Below, in pieces: positions 1-7,407 of a stretch of 10,735 nucleotides of DNA (positions are counted from its first letter, which is position 1; each line of letters begins with the position of its first letter). The DNA lies in NCBI GenBank assembly GCA_964415445.1, contig CAYQAE010000066.1, positions 1 through 10,735 on the forward strand, in the 5' to 3' direction. This DNA is from CAYQAE01 sp964415445 [NCBI: uncultured archaeon]. Its GTDB lineage: Archaea > CAYQAE01. Position numbers and translations under genes: made by a program. The notes beneath the pieces are model-generated. The model did no database searches, was not told where the DNA came from, and worked only from the letters and a program-made list of their open reading frames with translations.

Positions 1-1313
1 TGCTCTCTTGCAATTTCTTCATATAATCTATAAAGTATACCTACTGTTAATAATATACCTGTACCTGTACCCAATGCACCTGTAAAATCGGCTAGGGTAG
101 CTAACAACCCTACAAATGCACCTGACAATATTGTAACATAAGGAATATATCTATTAAGAACTTTTTCCATAATTCGTCTATCTGATCTAAATCCAGGAAT
201 ATGCATACCTTGGCTATACAATTGGTTTGCAACAGCTGAAGCATTCATATTCGTTAAATCTACCCACATTATTGCAAACAATATACAAGAGACTATCATT
301 ATTAATAAAAATACCAAAGCCCTAACTGGTTCATCTGCCACTTCTGTAACGCTGCGCAGTGGAGTGATGTATTTTAGAAAACCATGTGGTTCGCCATTAT
401 CATCAGTATATCCTAAAAAACCCAAACCAAATTTTCTAAATACTCCCGACATTAATGTAATATTTGCAAAAAGCGCACTAGCTAAAATAACAGGTATATT
501 TGATGAATAAATAAATCTTATTGGATATCTTCCTCTTAAACCCTTCACTCGACCATATGATAGAGGTATTTCTATACGCATACATTCTGCATAAACTACA
601 ACTAAAAATACCATAATTGTAGCAAAAACACCTAACATATCGGGCAGCGCCCCTTCTCGCATAATTTGAGGATTTCCATTAATCAAATCAACAATAAAAT
701 CTGGAATTGCACCCACAATCTGAGTTGTATATATATCATCTTTTACAGGAGAAAATGCTTGCCATAATATACCTTGGGAGACTCCAGCTGCAATAAATAA
801 ACTAACTCCACTACCTATTCCCCATTTTTGGACTACCTCATCCATAAACATAACTAATATTCCACCAATAGCTAGCTGAAATACTATAAAAATAAACTGA
901 AAAGTTCCCATCTCTCCATATCTAATTGCCCACATTATTGCTTCAAAGAAACACATAAATATGGTCAAAATTTTCTGTGCAGATTGAAATGTAGCTTTAT
1001 CAAGTGGATTAGACATATCAAGATGGATAATATCTGCACCTACTAAAAGTTGCATGACAATACCAGACATAACAATGGGTCCAATCCCTAAAGTCAAAAT
1101 ACTTCCAGCACTACCTGCCATAATAATTCTAAGTCTTCCAAAAATATCTGCTTGGCCCTTTGGTATACCATAGATAGATACTTCAGTTAAACAAAAATAA
1201 GTAAGAAGAATTATTGCAGTCCATCCTAGTTTTGCATTAAAAGATAATCTTCTTGCAGGTCTTTCTATTTGCGGTATTGCACTTGCTACGGCATTTATTG
1301 TCTCATGGGCCAA
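1..1313 (-). CDS. secY: Preprotein translocase subunit SecY (3' end missing)
   Basis: SecY is the pore-forming subunit of the SecYE-beta channel in the cytoplasmic membrane, which passes secretory proteins across and membrane proteins into the bilayer. I read 437 codons. Recognisable landmarks in order are the plug/TM2 region with IYGIPKGQAD and TLGIGPIVMSGIVMQLL, the loop MDEVVQKWGIGSGVSLFIAAG, the cytosolic loop RIEIPLSYGRVKGLRGRYP, and GTGTGILLTVGILYRLYEE near the end. The C-terminal end is cut by the window edge; from family lengths I expect a few tens of residues to be missing. Start: a TTG at 1313 lies 5 nt after GGGTGA, whose TGA is the L15 stop, so it is preferred. A GTG at 1322 overlapping the L15 stop is in the same frame but has no spaced Shine-Dalgarno. 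No ATG is available in this frame nearby. It is the last visible gene of the cluster, the usual place for archaeal secY. Confidence 0.96.
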   Translation of the reverse strand, partial: MAHETINAVASAIPQIERPARRLSFNAKLGWTAIILLTYFCLTEVSIYGIPKGQADIFGRLRIIMAGSAGSILTLGIGPIVMSGIVMQLLVGADIIHLDMSNPLDKATFQSAQKILTIFMCFFEAIMWAIRYGEMGTFQFIFIVFQLAIGGILVMFMDEVVQKWGIGSGVSLFIAAGVSQGILWQAFSPVKDDIYTTQIVGAIPDFIVDLINGNPQIMREGALPDMLGVFATIMVFLVVVYAECMRIEIPLSYGRVKGLRGRYPIRFIYSSNIPVILASALFANITLMSGVFRKFGLGFLGYTDDNGEPHGFLKYITPLRSVTEVADEPVRALVFLLIMIVSCILFAIMWVDLTNMNASAVANQLYSQGMHIPGFRSDRRIMEKVLNRYIPYVTILSGAFVGLLATLADFTGALGTGTGILLTVGILYRLYEEIARE

Positions 1314-1324
1314 TATATTCACCC
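1311..1324 (-). promoter_or_regulatory. Shine-Dalgarno deciding the SecY TTG start
   Basis: The coding strand reads GGGTGA, five bases, then TTG. The TGA is the L15 stop. The geometry matches the L30 (GGTGA, 5 nt, TTG) and S14 (GGTGA, 4 nt, TTG) starts. Confidence 0.6.
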
Positions 1325-1744
1325 TACTATAGCTTTTCCGCCAATAGATTCAATTTTTTCTTGTGCTTTTTTTGAAAAAGATGATGCCTTAATTGAAAGT
1401 TTTTCAGATATTTTACCTCTACCCAATACCTTCTCAATACCTAATTTAAAAAGATCCAATTCTTTTTTCTTTTTATTAAAGGCTTCTGTATTTTTTAATT
1501 TATTTAATTTATCTTGAATATCTCCAACATTTACTGTGGATTTTTTATATGATTTTGGAGCCCTAAACCCGTGTGGAGCAATACGATCTCTATCATATTT
1601 AACAACATAAGTCCAGAAATGTTTTAGATAACCAGCTTTTCCTCTACCAGCTCTATTTCCGGCTCCTTTTCTATTTTTAGCAGAACCGCCGCCACAAGTT
1701 CTTGATCCTCGATATCTTCTTATTTTTCGTCTGTTTTTAATCAT
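1319..1744 (-). CDS. rpl15: 50S ribosomal protein L15 (uL15)
   Basis: uL15 is a large-subunit protein that threads a basic glycine-rich N-terminus into 23S rRNA. The 141-residue product begins MIKNRRKIRRYRGSRTCGGG and continues with GAGNRAGRGKAG, the conserved Gly/Arg-rich extension, then HFWTYVVKYDRDRIAPHGF, which is typical of archaeal and eukaryotic L15/L27a. The C-terminal half (about residues 70-141) is the globular part, ending GGKAIVG. Start: an in-frame GTG at 1753 follows the L30 stop directly, but the ATG at 1744 matches the family N-terminus and has GTGGT four bases upstream, so I use the ATG. The gap to L30 is 9 bases. The TGA stop forms part of the SecY Shine-Dalgarno. Confidence 0.95.
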   Translation of the reverse strand: MIKNRRKIRRYRGSRTCGGGSAKNRKGAGNRAGRGKAGYLKHFWTYVVKYDRDRIAPHGFRAPKSYKKSTVNVGDIQDKLNKLKNTEAFNKKKKELDLFKLGIEKVLGRGKISEKLSIKASSFSKKAQEKIESIGGKAIVG

Positions 1745-1753
1745 AAATACCAC

Positions 1754-2221
1754 TTAAATCATTCGAAGTATGAGATTATTAATATTCTCTCCTCTATATC
1801 CCATTGCTCCTCCTTGACCAAAATGTTTTTTTACCCCTTCATGGCCTTTTTTCGGAGGTGTAAGTCTAAAAGGTAGTTTTAAGGTTTTAATATCGTCTAA
1901 TCTTGCTTTAGAATTGAAAAAATCATTTAAAAAATCATCTAAATTATCATAAATTGAATATTTTGATAGTGTCTGTTGATTTATTTTTCTTTTGCCCTCA
2001 AGATATGCTCGCTTAAGTAGAAGCTTTTTGACAGTTTCTCTATCTACTTCTCCCCAAGTAAGATGAGTATTGGCTTTTCTCAACATTCCAACATATTGTT
2101 TGGAATTATCAATAATAGTTACCTGATTAACCCTATTTAACCTTAATAATTCCATTGTTCTTCTAACACTATAAGGTACTCTTATTTGACCTTTTAGACG
2201 AATTACAGCTATTTTATCCAA
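1754..2221 (-). CDS. rpl30: 50S ribosomal protein L30 (uL30, archaeal long form)
   Basis: uL30 binds 23S rRNA in the 50S subunit near the 5S rRNA region. The product is about 155 residues, the archaeal/eukaryotic (L7-like) length rather than the roughly 60 of bacteria. Visible family features are the N-terminal core MDKIAVIRLKGQIRVPYSVR followed by MELLRLNRVNQ, the motif LTWGEVD near residues 54-60, and the C-terminal LPFRLTPPKKG and AMGYRGENINNLILRM. Start: a TTG at 2221 lies 5 nt after GGTGA and matches the family N-terminus. A GTG at 2230 is a longer in-frame alternative whose own bases belong to that GGTGA, so it is less likely. With TTG, the gene overlaps the S5 stop region by 8 bases in another frame, suggesting coupled translation. 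Confidence 0.94.
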   Translation of the reverse strand: MDKIAVIRLKGQIRVPYSVRRTMELLRLNRVNQVTIIDNSKQYVGMLRKANTHLTWGEVDRETVKKLLLKRAYLEGKRKINQQTLSKYSIYDNLDDFLNDFFNSKARLDDIKTLKLPFRLTPPKKGHEGVKKHFGQGGAMGYRGENINNLILRMI

Positions 2222-2870
2222 CGCTTTCACCAGAGACTATTCCTAATTTAGTAATATTTTCATCTCTTATTTGAATTTCATTAGTTTTTTTCAAAGCCCG
2301 ATATGCACCAAATGCATAATTTACAGTTGTTGAAGTTTGGCCCTTTGCCTGACACCAAATATCAGAAACACCTGCCAATTTTAAAATTGATTTAATAATA
2401 TCTCCTGCTACCAAACCTACTCCTCGTGGTGCAGGTTGTAAAATTACTTCAGTAGATGCGCATTTTCCAGCAGATTTATAAGGAACGGTATGGGGATCTT
2501 TACAAGTACATTCCCATGATCCACATCCACGACGTATCGCTATAACATTAAGTTTTGCTACAGAAATTGCCTTTCTAATTGCAGGGCCTGCTTCTTTAGA
2601 CTTACCTAATCCTATACCAACATAACCATTTTTATTACCAACAGCAGCTAGGGCTCTAAATCGAGCTTTTCTTCCTGATCGATGAATTTTTTGAACTAAA
2701 TTAACATCTAAAACTTCTTCTTCTAAATTTGGTATTAAAAAATCAACAATCTCTGGTTCTAATATTTTAGAACCACTTGCTAATACTTTTTCTAAATTCT
2801 TAAATTTACCCTCTTTAACTCTTCTACCTAAAGATGTTTTAGGTTCCCAAGTAGATATATCTTTCTTCAT
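2214..2870 (-). CDS. rps5: 30S ribosomal protein S5 (uS5)
   Basis: uS5 sits at the mRNA entry side of the 30S subunit and influences decoding fidelity. At 218 residues it has the usual archaeal size. The double-stranded-RNA-binding-like N-terminal domain contains RKARFRALAAVGNKNGYVG and GLGKSKEAGPAIRKA (about residues 67-101). The archaeal insert RRGCGSWECTC with a further Cys at 137 supplies four cysteines (116, 121, 123, 137). The C-terminal domain begins APRGVGLVAGD (about 147-157). The ATG at 2870 overlaps the L18 TGA as ATGA, with GGTG seven bases upstream inside the end of L18, a strong coupled start. Confidence 0.96.
   Translation of the reverse strand: MKKDISTWEPKTSLGRRVKEGKFKNLEKVLASGSKILEPEIVDFLIPNLEEEVLDVNLVQKIHRSGRKARFRALAAVGNKNGYVGIGLGKSKEAGPAIRKAISVAKLNVIAIRRGCGSWECTCKDPHTVPYKSAGKCASTEVILQPAPRGVGLVAGDIIKSILKLAGVSDIWCQAKGQTSTTVNYAFGAYRALKKTNEIQIRDENITKLGIVSGESVG
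2219..2231 (-). promoter_or_regulatory. Shine-Dalgarno deciding the L30 TTG start
   Basis: Inside the S5 end the coding strand reads GGTGAAAGCGTTG: GGTGA, five bases, then TTG. This favours the TTG at 2221 over the GTG at 2230, which is itself part of the Shine-Dalgarno. Confidence 0.6.
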
Positions 2871-3451
2871 TTGCCGACACCAAATTTAGAATCTATTTTT
2901 GATTTAGTTTCTGTAACATGATCGGGATATTTTTTTATATCAATTTTTTTAGATAATTTTGAAAACATATTATTTTCTTTTTTTATCTTCTCAGCCACAC
3001 TTGCAATATGTTTTCCATATAAACGACTATCATCGGGTAATACCTCATTAGAATGAGATATATTTAGGCCTGCTTCATTTGCACCTTTTAAGCTTGCAAA
3101 TATTTTATTACCTTTTGTTGCTTCAAATAATCCCATATCTAAAATTGCAGTATCAATTTTTTCTTTTTTTGATTTCAACCCACATAAATATCCCAAAAGA
3201 TAAGCTGCAGGTAAATTTGAACTTCCACCCTTCCAATTAAAATCTTTCATCAATTCCTGAGAAGAGCAAGAGACTAAAGTAGTATCACCTTCTAATTTTG
3301 AAGTAATAATTTGAGCATATATGTTTTTATTAGTAGGTCTTATCACTAATCTAGGCTTATCTGATGTGACTAATTTATATCTTCGCCTATAATTTGTTTT
3401 TCCTTCTCTTCTACGTCTTCTTTTTACTTTATACCTAGATCCTGTTTTCAT
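2867..3451 (-). CDS. rpl18: 50S ribosomal protein L18 (uL18, archaeal/L5e-like)
   Basis: uL18 binds 5S rRNA and, with uL5, anchors it in the central protuberance of the 50S subunit. The protein has 194 residues, the archaeal long form. Family landmarks are RREGKTNYRRRYKLVTS with KPRLVIRPTNKNIYAQII (about residues 15-50), FNWKGGSSNLPAAYLLGYL (about 71-89), DTAILDMGLFEATKG, and ASLKGANEAGLNISH with LPDDSRLYGKHIA. The lysine-rich C-terminal segment (about 155-194) is typical of the long form. The ATG at 3451 is preceded by GTGATTTT, in which the TGA is the L19e stop. It overlaps S5 by 4 bases. Confidence 0.95.
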   Translation of the reverse strand: MKTGSRYKVKRRRRREGKTNYRRRYKLVTSDKPRLVIRPTNKNIYAQIITSKLEGDTTLVSCSSQELMKDFNWKGGSSNLPAAYLLGYLCGLKSKKEKIDTAILDMGLFEATKGNKIFASLKGANEAGLNISHSNEVLPDDSRLYGKHIASVAEKIKKENNMFSKLSKKIDIKKYPDHVTETKSKIDSKFGVGK

Positions 3452-3459
3452 AAAATCAC
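3449..3459 (-). promoter_or_regulatory. Stop/Shine-Dalgarno/start module GTGATTTTATG (L18)
   Basis: The 11 bases contain the L19e stop TGA inside GTGA(T), a four-T spacer and the L18 ATG. The same 11-mer occurs at the S4e/L5 junction, so the same reinitiation arrangement is used twice. Confidence 0.65.
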
Positions 3460-3902
3460 TTTATAAATTCCTTATCTTTCATATATGCATTAAGATGATC
3501 TAAATCTCTAAAATATCCGCCACCAGATAAATTATACAATTTTCTATAAGTTGTAACATCTATTTTTTTATTTTCTTTCAGATCAGATAATTTTCTTCGA
3601 AGAGATCTTATTCTATCCATATGCCTCTTTTTAGCAGGATAGCGAGCATTAGCTGTACCTTTTCTACTACCTTTTCTTTTTCTTTGACCTCTTTTCTTTT
3701 TTTCCATTTTTTTTCTAATTCTACCACGAGATATAGATGTTTTGGGAATCTCTGAGATTATACCTTGTTTTATAAGGGCTCTAATATCTTCTTTAGTAAT
3801 GGCATTATCTATTTCTTCAACTTCTTCTGGGTCTAACCAAATTCTTTTCTTTCCTATACCCATTACATCTGATGCCATCCTTTTTCTTGAATCTAATTTC
3901 AT
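3456..3902 (-). CDS. rpl19e: 50S ribosomal protein L19e (eL19)
   Basis: eL19 is a large-subunit protein shared by Archaea and Eukarya and absent from Bacteria. In known structures its long C-terminal helix can reach toward the small subunit. The 148-residue product starts with MKLDSRKRMASDVMGIGKKR, followed by IWLDPEEVEEIDNAITKEDIR, both typical. A very basic middle (about 60-95) contains KRGQRKRKGSRKGTANAR. The C-terminal helical part holds WxxRIRxLRR-like spacing as MDRIRSLRRKL and then YRKLYNLSGGGYFRD. The ATG at 3902 overlaps the L32e TGA as ATGA, with GAGGAG five bases upstream. Length and termini are normal. Confidence 0.96.
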   Translation of the reverse strand: MKLDSRKRMASDVMGIGKKRIWLDPEEVEEIDNAITKEDIRALIKQGIISEIPKTSISRGRIRKKMEKKKRGQRKRKGSRKGTANARYPAKKRHMDRIRSLRRKLSDLKENKKIDVTTYRKLYNLSGGGYFRDLDHLNAYMKDKEFIK

Positions 3903-4291
3903 TCTGACTCCTCTATGTCAAATACTTCTGGATTTGCTATTTTTAACTTCCTTTTTTTAGCTTCTTTTAAAATTTCTTTTTTCTTTTTATTACCTACTGA
4001 AGCTCCCACAATTACTAAATCAGAATGATGATGTAGATTTTTCAATTGTTGTATGTTAAATATTCTATGAGGTCTTAATCCAGATGGATGAAATCCTCTT
4101 ACACATTTAGGACTTGAATAACCAACATTAGCCATTTTTGCTTTGTTTTTAAGTTTCATTCTAGATTTATTATCAATTCCTTTAGGCTTTCGATAACCAC
4201 TCTTTAGTGGTCCACCTCTCCAATGATCTTGTCTTTTAAAATCGGGCTTTTTAGACTTTAACTTCTTTCTAACTCTAAGTAATCTCTCCAT
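3899..4291 (-). CDS. rpl32e: 50S ribosomal protein L32e (eL32)
   Basis: eL32 is a 50S protein common to Archaea and Eukarya and buried among 23S rRNA helices. From the preferred start it has 130 residues. The motifs KKPDFKRQDHWR, WRGGPLKSGYRKPKGIDNK and NVGYSSPKCVRGFHPSGL are diagnostic, with the last covering about residues 55-72. The C-terminus has DLVIVGASVGNKKK and the basic helix EAKKRKLKIANP, which end as in other archaeal eL32. Start: a TTG at 4312 overlaps the L6 end in the same frame, but the ATG at 4291 has AAAGGTG eight bases upstream and gives the familiar MERLLRVRKKLK N-terminus. The gap to the L6 stop is one base. Confidence 0.94.
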   Translation of the reverse strand: MERLLRVRKKLKSKKPDFKRQDHWRGGPLKSGYRKPKGIDNKSRMKLKNKAKMANVGYSSPKCVRGFHPSGLRPHRIFNIQQLKNLHHHSDLVIVGASVGNKKKKEILKEAKKRKLKIANPEVFDIEESE

Positions 4292-4292
4292 C

Positions 4293-4835
4293 TTAAGAAC
4301 ACCTTTTTTCAACTACATAAAGCCCATCTTGGAAGACTTTAGGATCCTTATGTCTTATTTTAGTTGCTAATTCTAAGTTTGCCGCAGTCTGGCCAACTGC
4401 CTCTTTGTCAGCTCCACATACCACAATAGTATCTGAAGAAATATTTACTTTTACTCCTTCTAATATTTTTGCAATGCGAGGACTTCTCTCCCCTAAAAAG
4501 TTTTCAATAAATATTTTATCATTTTTTTTGTTTAATGTAACTGGAAAATGAGAATAAACCAATTTAAGTACGTATTCAAATCCTTTAGTTAATCCAAATA
4601 CCATATTATTTAGATGAGCAGAAATAGTCCCAAGTAAAGCTAAATCTCTTCTTTTAGGACAAATAGCAGCTAAAACAATGCTTGAACCTTCTTTTTTAAA
4701 AGTAATATTTGACTCTGGCAATTTTCTAACTAAATTTTGCTCTCCATTAGATAATTTAATTTTATCTTTTTCAATTTCCACTTCTAAATTATCCGGAACT
4801 TCAACTACCCTTTTGCTCATATATTCTATTGCCAT
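4293..4835 (-). CDS. rpl6: 50S ribosomal protein L6 (uL6)
   Basis: uL6 lies next to the sarcin-ricin loop and the GTPase-factor binding site of the 50S subunit. It is a tandem of two similar alpha/beta domains: about residues 1-85 with VVEVPDNLEVEIEKDKIKL and LGTISAHLNNMVFGLTKGF, and about 86-180 with YVLKLVYSHFPVTLN, FLGERSPR and VCGADKEAVGQTAANLE. The end IRHKDPKVFQDGLYVVEK is the archaeal style. It has 180 residues from ATG 4835, which has GTGAT four bases upstream. A GTG at 4844 abutting the S8 stop overlaps that Shine-Dalgarno and is unlikely. A second ATG at 4820 would also fit the family N-terminus but has no Shine-Dalgarno. Confidence 0.94.
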   Translation of the reverse strand: MAIEYMSKRVVEVPDNLEVEIEKDKIKLSNGEQNLVRKLPESNITFKKEGSSIVLAAICPKRRDLALLGTISAHLNNMVFGLTKGFEYVLKLVYSHFPVTLNKKNDKIFIENFLGERSPRIAKILEGVKVNISSDTIVVCGADKEAVGQTAANLELATKIRHKDPKVFQDGLYVVEKRCS

Positions 4836-4844
4836 ATTTATCAC

Positions 4845-5237
4845 TTAATAAACATATGCTAGGAGTCTTCCTCCATTATTCTTTTGTTTGGCTTCACTAT
4901 GGGTCATTACTCCTTCAGGAGTACTTATAATTAAATATCCAAAATCTCTCGAGGGTAAATATTTATTTTCCCACTTTTCAATATCAGCATTTTTTACTGC
5001 ATAACGTGGCTTTATAACATTACATCCATTGATATGCCCTATGAGATTTACTTTAAATATACCTGATTTTCCATCATCTATTAATTCAAAATCACCGATA
5101 TAATTCTGTTTTTGAAATATTTTTAATATCGAACCAATTAACTTAGATGCCGGTTTTATGATACAAACATGTCTACCTATACGTTCATGATTTTTTATTA
5201 TTGACAATGCATCTGCTAGCGGATCATTTAATGACAT
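4845..5237 (-). CDS. rps8: 30S ribosomal protein S8 (uS8)
   Basis: uS8 is a primary 16S rRNA-binding protein in the platform of the 30S subunit. In bacteria its homologue also acts as the translational repressor of the spc operon. The 130-residue product starts [18 protein letters not shown], the canonical start, and has the central [20 protein letters not shown]. The C-terminal RNA-binding portion has [20 protein letters not shown] and [11 protein letters not shown], with the conserved STPEGVMTH loop at about residues 105-113. The ATG at 5237 has GAGGT six bases upstream; another ATG four bases upstream is out of frame. Nothing unusual is visible. I see no clear S8-binding helix in the flanking mRNA. 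Confidence 0.96.
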   Translation of the reverse strand: MSLNDPLADALSIIKNHERIGRHVCIIKPASKLIGSILKIFQKQNYIGDFELIDDGKSGIFKVNLIGHINGCNVIKPRYAVKNADIEKWENKYLPSRDFGYLIISTPEGVMTHSEAKQKNNGGRLLAYVY

Positions 5238-5247
5238 ACATATACCT

Positions 5248-5388
5248 CTAATTATATTTTTTAAATCCTATCTTTTCTGCTACTTCTCTAAAGCATCTAC
5301 GACATACTTTTAAATGATATTTCCTTATCACACCTATCCTTGCTCCACAACGGCGACATAAGATTACTTCATCTTTATTTGTACTCAA
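5248..5388 (-). CDS. rps14: 30S ribosomal protein S14, zinc-binding type (uS14)
   Basis: uS14 is a small zinc-binding protein of the 30S head, packed beside S3 and S19 and 16S rRNA. I translated it directly from the 147-base gap between L5 and S8. The 46 residues carry CRRC at positions 11-14 and CRRC at 29-32, forming the four-cysteine zinc site, around [13 protein letters not shown]. The protein ends [13 protein letters not shown], the typical archaeal C-terminus. The start is TTG at 5388, overlapping the L5 TGA as TTGA, with GGTGA four bases upstream. No ATG exists in the frame. It is slightly shorter than most archaeal S14 proteins, the N-terminal lead before the first CxxC being only ten residues. 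Confidence 0.93.
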   Translation of the reverse strand: MSTNKDEVILCRRCGARIGVIRKYHLKVCRRCFREVAEKIGFKKYN

Positions 5389-5900
5389 GAGCTCACCTTT
5401 ACGTTAAATTCATTTTTTATATAATTTATTGCTTCTTCTTTTTTAATCCTAAAATTATCAGACAATTTTTTATTTTCTTTCTTTCTCCTTTTTATCCTAT
5501 ATCCTGCTTTATCAAGAGCTACACATACATCCATTCCAAAAATACCTTCCTTTGAATCATATTTCTCTTTTGGAAATTCAATGTGCTCTTTTATTCCAAA
5601 TGAAAAATTACCTTCCCTATCAAAAGATTTCTCTGAAATAGTATTATCAACTACCTCAAATGCTTTTTTAAGGAAATCTATAGCCTTTTTCTTTCTTAAA
5701 GTAATCATACAAGCAATAGGTAGTTTTTTTCGGATATGCCAATCCTTAATAGTCATTGAAGATTGCCTCTCTATTGGTTTTTGATTTGTCAATCTCTGAA
5801 GTACTTTTTTAGCCGTATCTAATTTCTCACCGGCTTCCCCTACGCCCATATTCACTACTACTTTATGTATCTTAGGTCCTAAGTTATCTTTCTCTACCAT
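5385..5900 (-). CDS. rpl5: 50S ribosomal protein L5 (uL5)
   Basis: uL5 binds 5S rRNA in the central protuberance and contacts P-site tRNA. The 171-residue product has the usual archaeal layout: [20 protein letters not shown] (about residues 11-30), [20 protein letters not shown] (about 39-58), [18 protein letters not shown], and [17 protein letters not shown] (about 99-115). [21 protein letters not shown] then matches the conserved C-terminal beta region. The start is taken at ATG 5900, four bases after the S4e stop, with GTGAT three bases upstream. An in-frame TTG at 5915 inside the S4e end would add five residues not typical of the family and is rejected. It overlaps S14 by 4 bases. Confidence 0.95.
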   Translation of the reverse strand: MVEKDNLGPKIHKVVVNMGVGEAGEKLDTAKKVLQRLTNQKPIERQSSMTIKDWHIRKKLPIACMITLRKKKAIDFLKKAFEVVDNTISEKSFDREGNFSFGIKEHIEFPKEKYDSKEGIFGMDVCVALDKAGYRIKRRKKENKKLSDNFRIKKEEAINYIKNEFNVKVSS

Positions 5901-5908
5901 AAAATCAC
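5898..5908 (-). promoter_or_regulatory. Stop/Shine-Dalgarno/start module GTGATTTTATG (L5)
   Basis: Identical to the 11-mer before L18: the S4e stop TGA lies in GTGA(T), followed by TTTT and the L5 ATG. It decides the L5 start at 5900 over the TTG at 5915. Confidence 0.65.
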
Positions 5909-6618
5909 ATTGCAAGAGTTATTTTTGGCTTTTTTTCACCTATGAAAAATAAATAATCTTTTAGAGTGCTTATTTGGCCTCTGTTTTTATCTTCTAAAAC
6001 TGCAATCTTTGTTGAAGTTTCTTTTATTTTTTGAATTTCCTTAAATTTAGATATGATTCCAATATTATGTCCATGGGTAACCAAAGCTAATGAATTTGCC
6101 TTAAGTGGAATATAATCTAGTATTTCTTGAGAAGGTAATTCCAAAACAAGACTATCTGAGAGATTATATTTTTTATTATTTTCAACTAACAAACATCTAC
6201 CATCATGTAAATGAAGTTGAACTTTACCGCCTCTGACATTCTTTTTTCCAACTATTTTGCATATTTTTTTATCAGACTCAGATTTAGGAATTTTAATTAG
6301 TTCAAATTTTCCTCTCTGATTCAATATAACTCTAAAATAGTCATCAGTTTTAGGTATAGATAAAACAGACATTAAACCTAAACCAAATTTGGGATCTTTT
6401 CTAACTTTGCCATCTACTAAAACATTAGAATTTTTAAGTATCTTCTTTACTTCACTTAAATTATCACCATATTTTAAATAATCACGAAGTAGAATAACTA
6501 AGGGTATTGATTCTTCTAAAGTATAACCTCCACAATTTACTTTAGGTGCCCATTTCATTACTTTTTTACCAAATTTCCATGTTTTTGGAATAACTAACCT
6601 TTTGAGATGCCCGCTCAT
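5905..6618 (-). CDS. rps4e: 30S ribosomal protein S4e (eS4)
   Basis: eS4 is a 30S protein found in Archaea and Eukarya but not Bacteria, so it helps fix the domain of the organism. The product has 237 residues, a normal archaeal length. The N-terminus has HLKRLVIPKTWKFGKK. An S4-type RNA-binding region follows at about residues 39-100, with SIPLVILLRDYLKYGDNLSE and VLVDGKVRKDPKFGLGLMSV. The central domain has VGKKNVRGGKVQLHLHDGR, and a KOW-like segment spans about residues 174-204, including THGHNIGIISKFKEI. The ATG at 6618 abuts the L24 TAA directly. GGAG about eight bases upstream may serve as Shine-Dalgarno. Confidence 0.96.
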   Translation of the reverse strand: MSGHLKRLVIPKTWKFGKKVMKWAPKVNCGGYTLEESIPLVILLRDYLKYGDNLSEVKKILKNSNVLVDGKVRKDPKFGLGLMSVLSIPKTDDYFRVILNQRGKFELIKIPKSESDKKICKIVGKKNVRGGKVQLHLHDGRCLLVENNKKYNLSDSLVLELPSQEILDYIPLKANSLALVTHGHNIGIISKFKEIQKIKETSTKIAVLEDKNRGQISTLKDYLFFIGEKKPKITLAM

Positions 6619-6981
6619 TTATGTTCTCTCCATAATCTTTTTTCTCTTTGAATCATCTAAATTAAGACGAGTTATCATTAAATTAGATGGATGTAAAGGA
6701 TAAAATATTTTTCCTCCCTTACTCTGCTCTTTAGTCACATTATCTACAACTACCCTATATTTAGAGAGATCAACTTTAGATACACTACCTCTGGTAGCTA
6801 TAAATTCTCCACGCATAACTTCCACTTGATCACCTTCACAAACAGGTAGAGATCTCCTATGATATTGCTCATGAAGTGAATCAGACAATCTACAACTTAC
6901 TTTTTTCCTTCTTCTATGTAGAGGATCTTTATACAATTCTCTTCTTTTTTTATTTGGTTTTTTTGATGTCATTTTTCCCAT
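6619..6981 (-). CDS. rpl24: 50S ribosomal protein L24 (uL24)
   Basis: uL24 binds 23S rRNA early in 50S assembly and ends up near the polypeptide exit. The 120-residue protein is the archaeal/L26-like form. It has a basic N-terminus with TSKKPNKKRRELYKDPLHRR, then SCRLSDSLHEQYHRRSLPV, and a KOW motif at about residues 49-72 (EGDQVEVMRGEFIATRG), followed by FYPLHPSNLMITRLNLDD. The ATG at 6981 abuts the L14 TAG, with only a weak Shine-Dalgarno. An ATG three codons later would give MTSKKPN, closer to the typical archaeal N-terminus, so the exact start is uncertain by three residues. Confidence 0.94.
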   Translation of the reverse strand: MGKMTSKKPNKKRRELYKDPLHRRRKKVSCRLSDSLHEQYHRRSLPVCEGDQVEVMRGEFIATRGSVSKVDLSKYRVVVDNVTKEQSKGGKIFYPLHPSNLMITRLNLDDSKRKKIMERT

Positions 6982-7407
6982 CTAAACTACTATACTAGCA
7001 GCAGCTGCTACACGAGGCCATCTCTCTGCTACTTCTTTGGCAACTGGCCCTCTAACTTCAGATCCTTTCATAACCCCTTCTTTTGAAATTATTACTGCGG
7101 CATTGTCTTCAAACTTGATTCTTGATCCATCAAATCGTGTATATTCTTTTTTTTGTCTCACAATTACTGCATTTAATATTTGTTTCTTAAGTTCGGGTTT
7201 ACCCTTCTTCACAGAGCACGAAATCAGATCTCCTACTCCTGCTTTGGGATATCTATTTTTAGATGACTTATATTGAGATACACTTATAATTTCAATTATT
7301 CGTGCTCCGGAATTATCTGCACAAATCATTCTTGCACCTTTAGGTAACATTCTAGATACTTGTTTTCTTTTTGCACCGCGTGTTCCTCCTGCACCTTTTT
7401 TAGCCAT
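6982..7407 (-). CDS. rpl14: 50S ribosomal protein L14 (uL14)
   Basis: uL14 lies on the 50S interface, contributes to the bridge to 16S rRNA, and is part of the surface bound by aIF6. The 141-residue product has a short basic N-terminal extension ([17 protein letters not shown]). The conserved five-stranded core follows, with [16 protein letters not shown] (about residues 28-43), [18 protein letters not shown], and [19 protein letters not shown]. The C-terminus has [20 protein letters not shown] then [19 protein letters not shown], close to euryarchaeal L14 as I recall it. The ATG at 7407 directly follows the S17 TAG and is preceded by AAAGGTGG, an excellent Shine-Dalgarno. Confidence 0.97.
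   Translation of the reverse strand: MAKKGAGGTRGAKRKQVSRMLPKGARMICADNSGARIIEIISVSQYKSSKNRYPKAGVGDLISCSVKKGKPELKKQILNAVIVRQKKEYTRFDGSRIKFEDNAAVIISKEGVMKGSEVRGPVAKEVAERWPRVAAAASIVV

Noticed and set aside
1320-1322. GTG start of SecY overlapping the L15 stop
   Set aside because: It forms part of the GGGTGA Shine-Dalgarno; the TTG nine bases later has proper spacing. It remains a possible alternative adding three residues.
1269-1517. Plus-strand ORF over the SecY start and L15 end
   Set aside because: Antisense shadow of conserved SecY/L15 codons; no Shine-Dalgarno and no family resemblance.
5340-5784. Plus-strand ORFs over S14 and L5
   Set aside because: Hydrophobic Phe/Tyr-rich translations are what antisense of A-rich lysine codons gives; they look like membrane proteins by accident.
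5913-5915. TTG start for L5 inside the end of S4e
   Set aside because: The ATG at 5900 has GTGAT at proper spacing and gives the family N-terminus; the extra residues MQCDF have no support.
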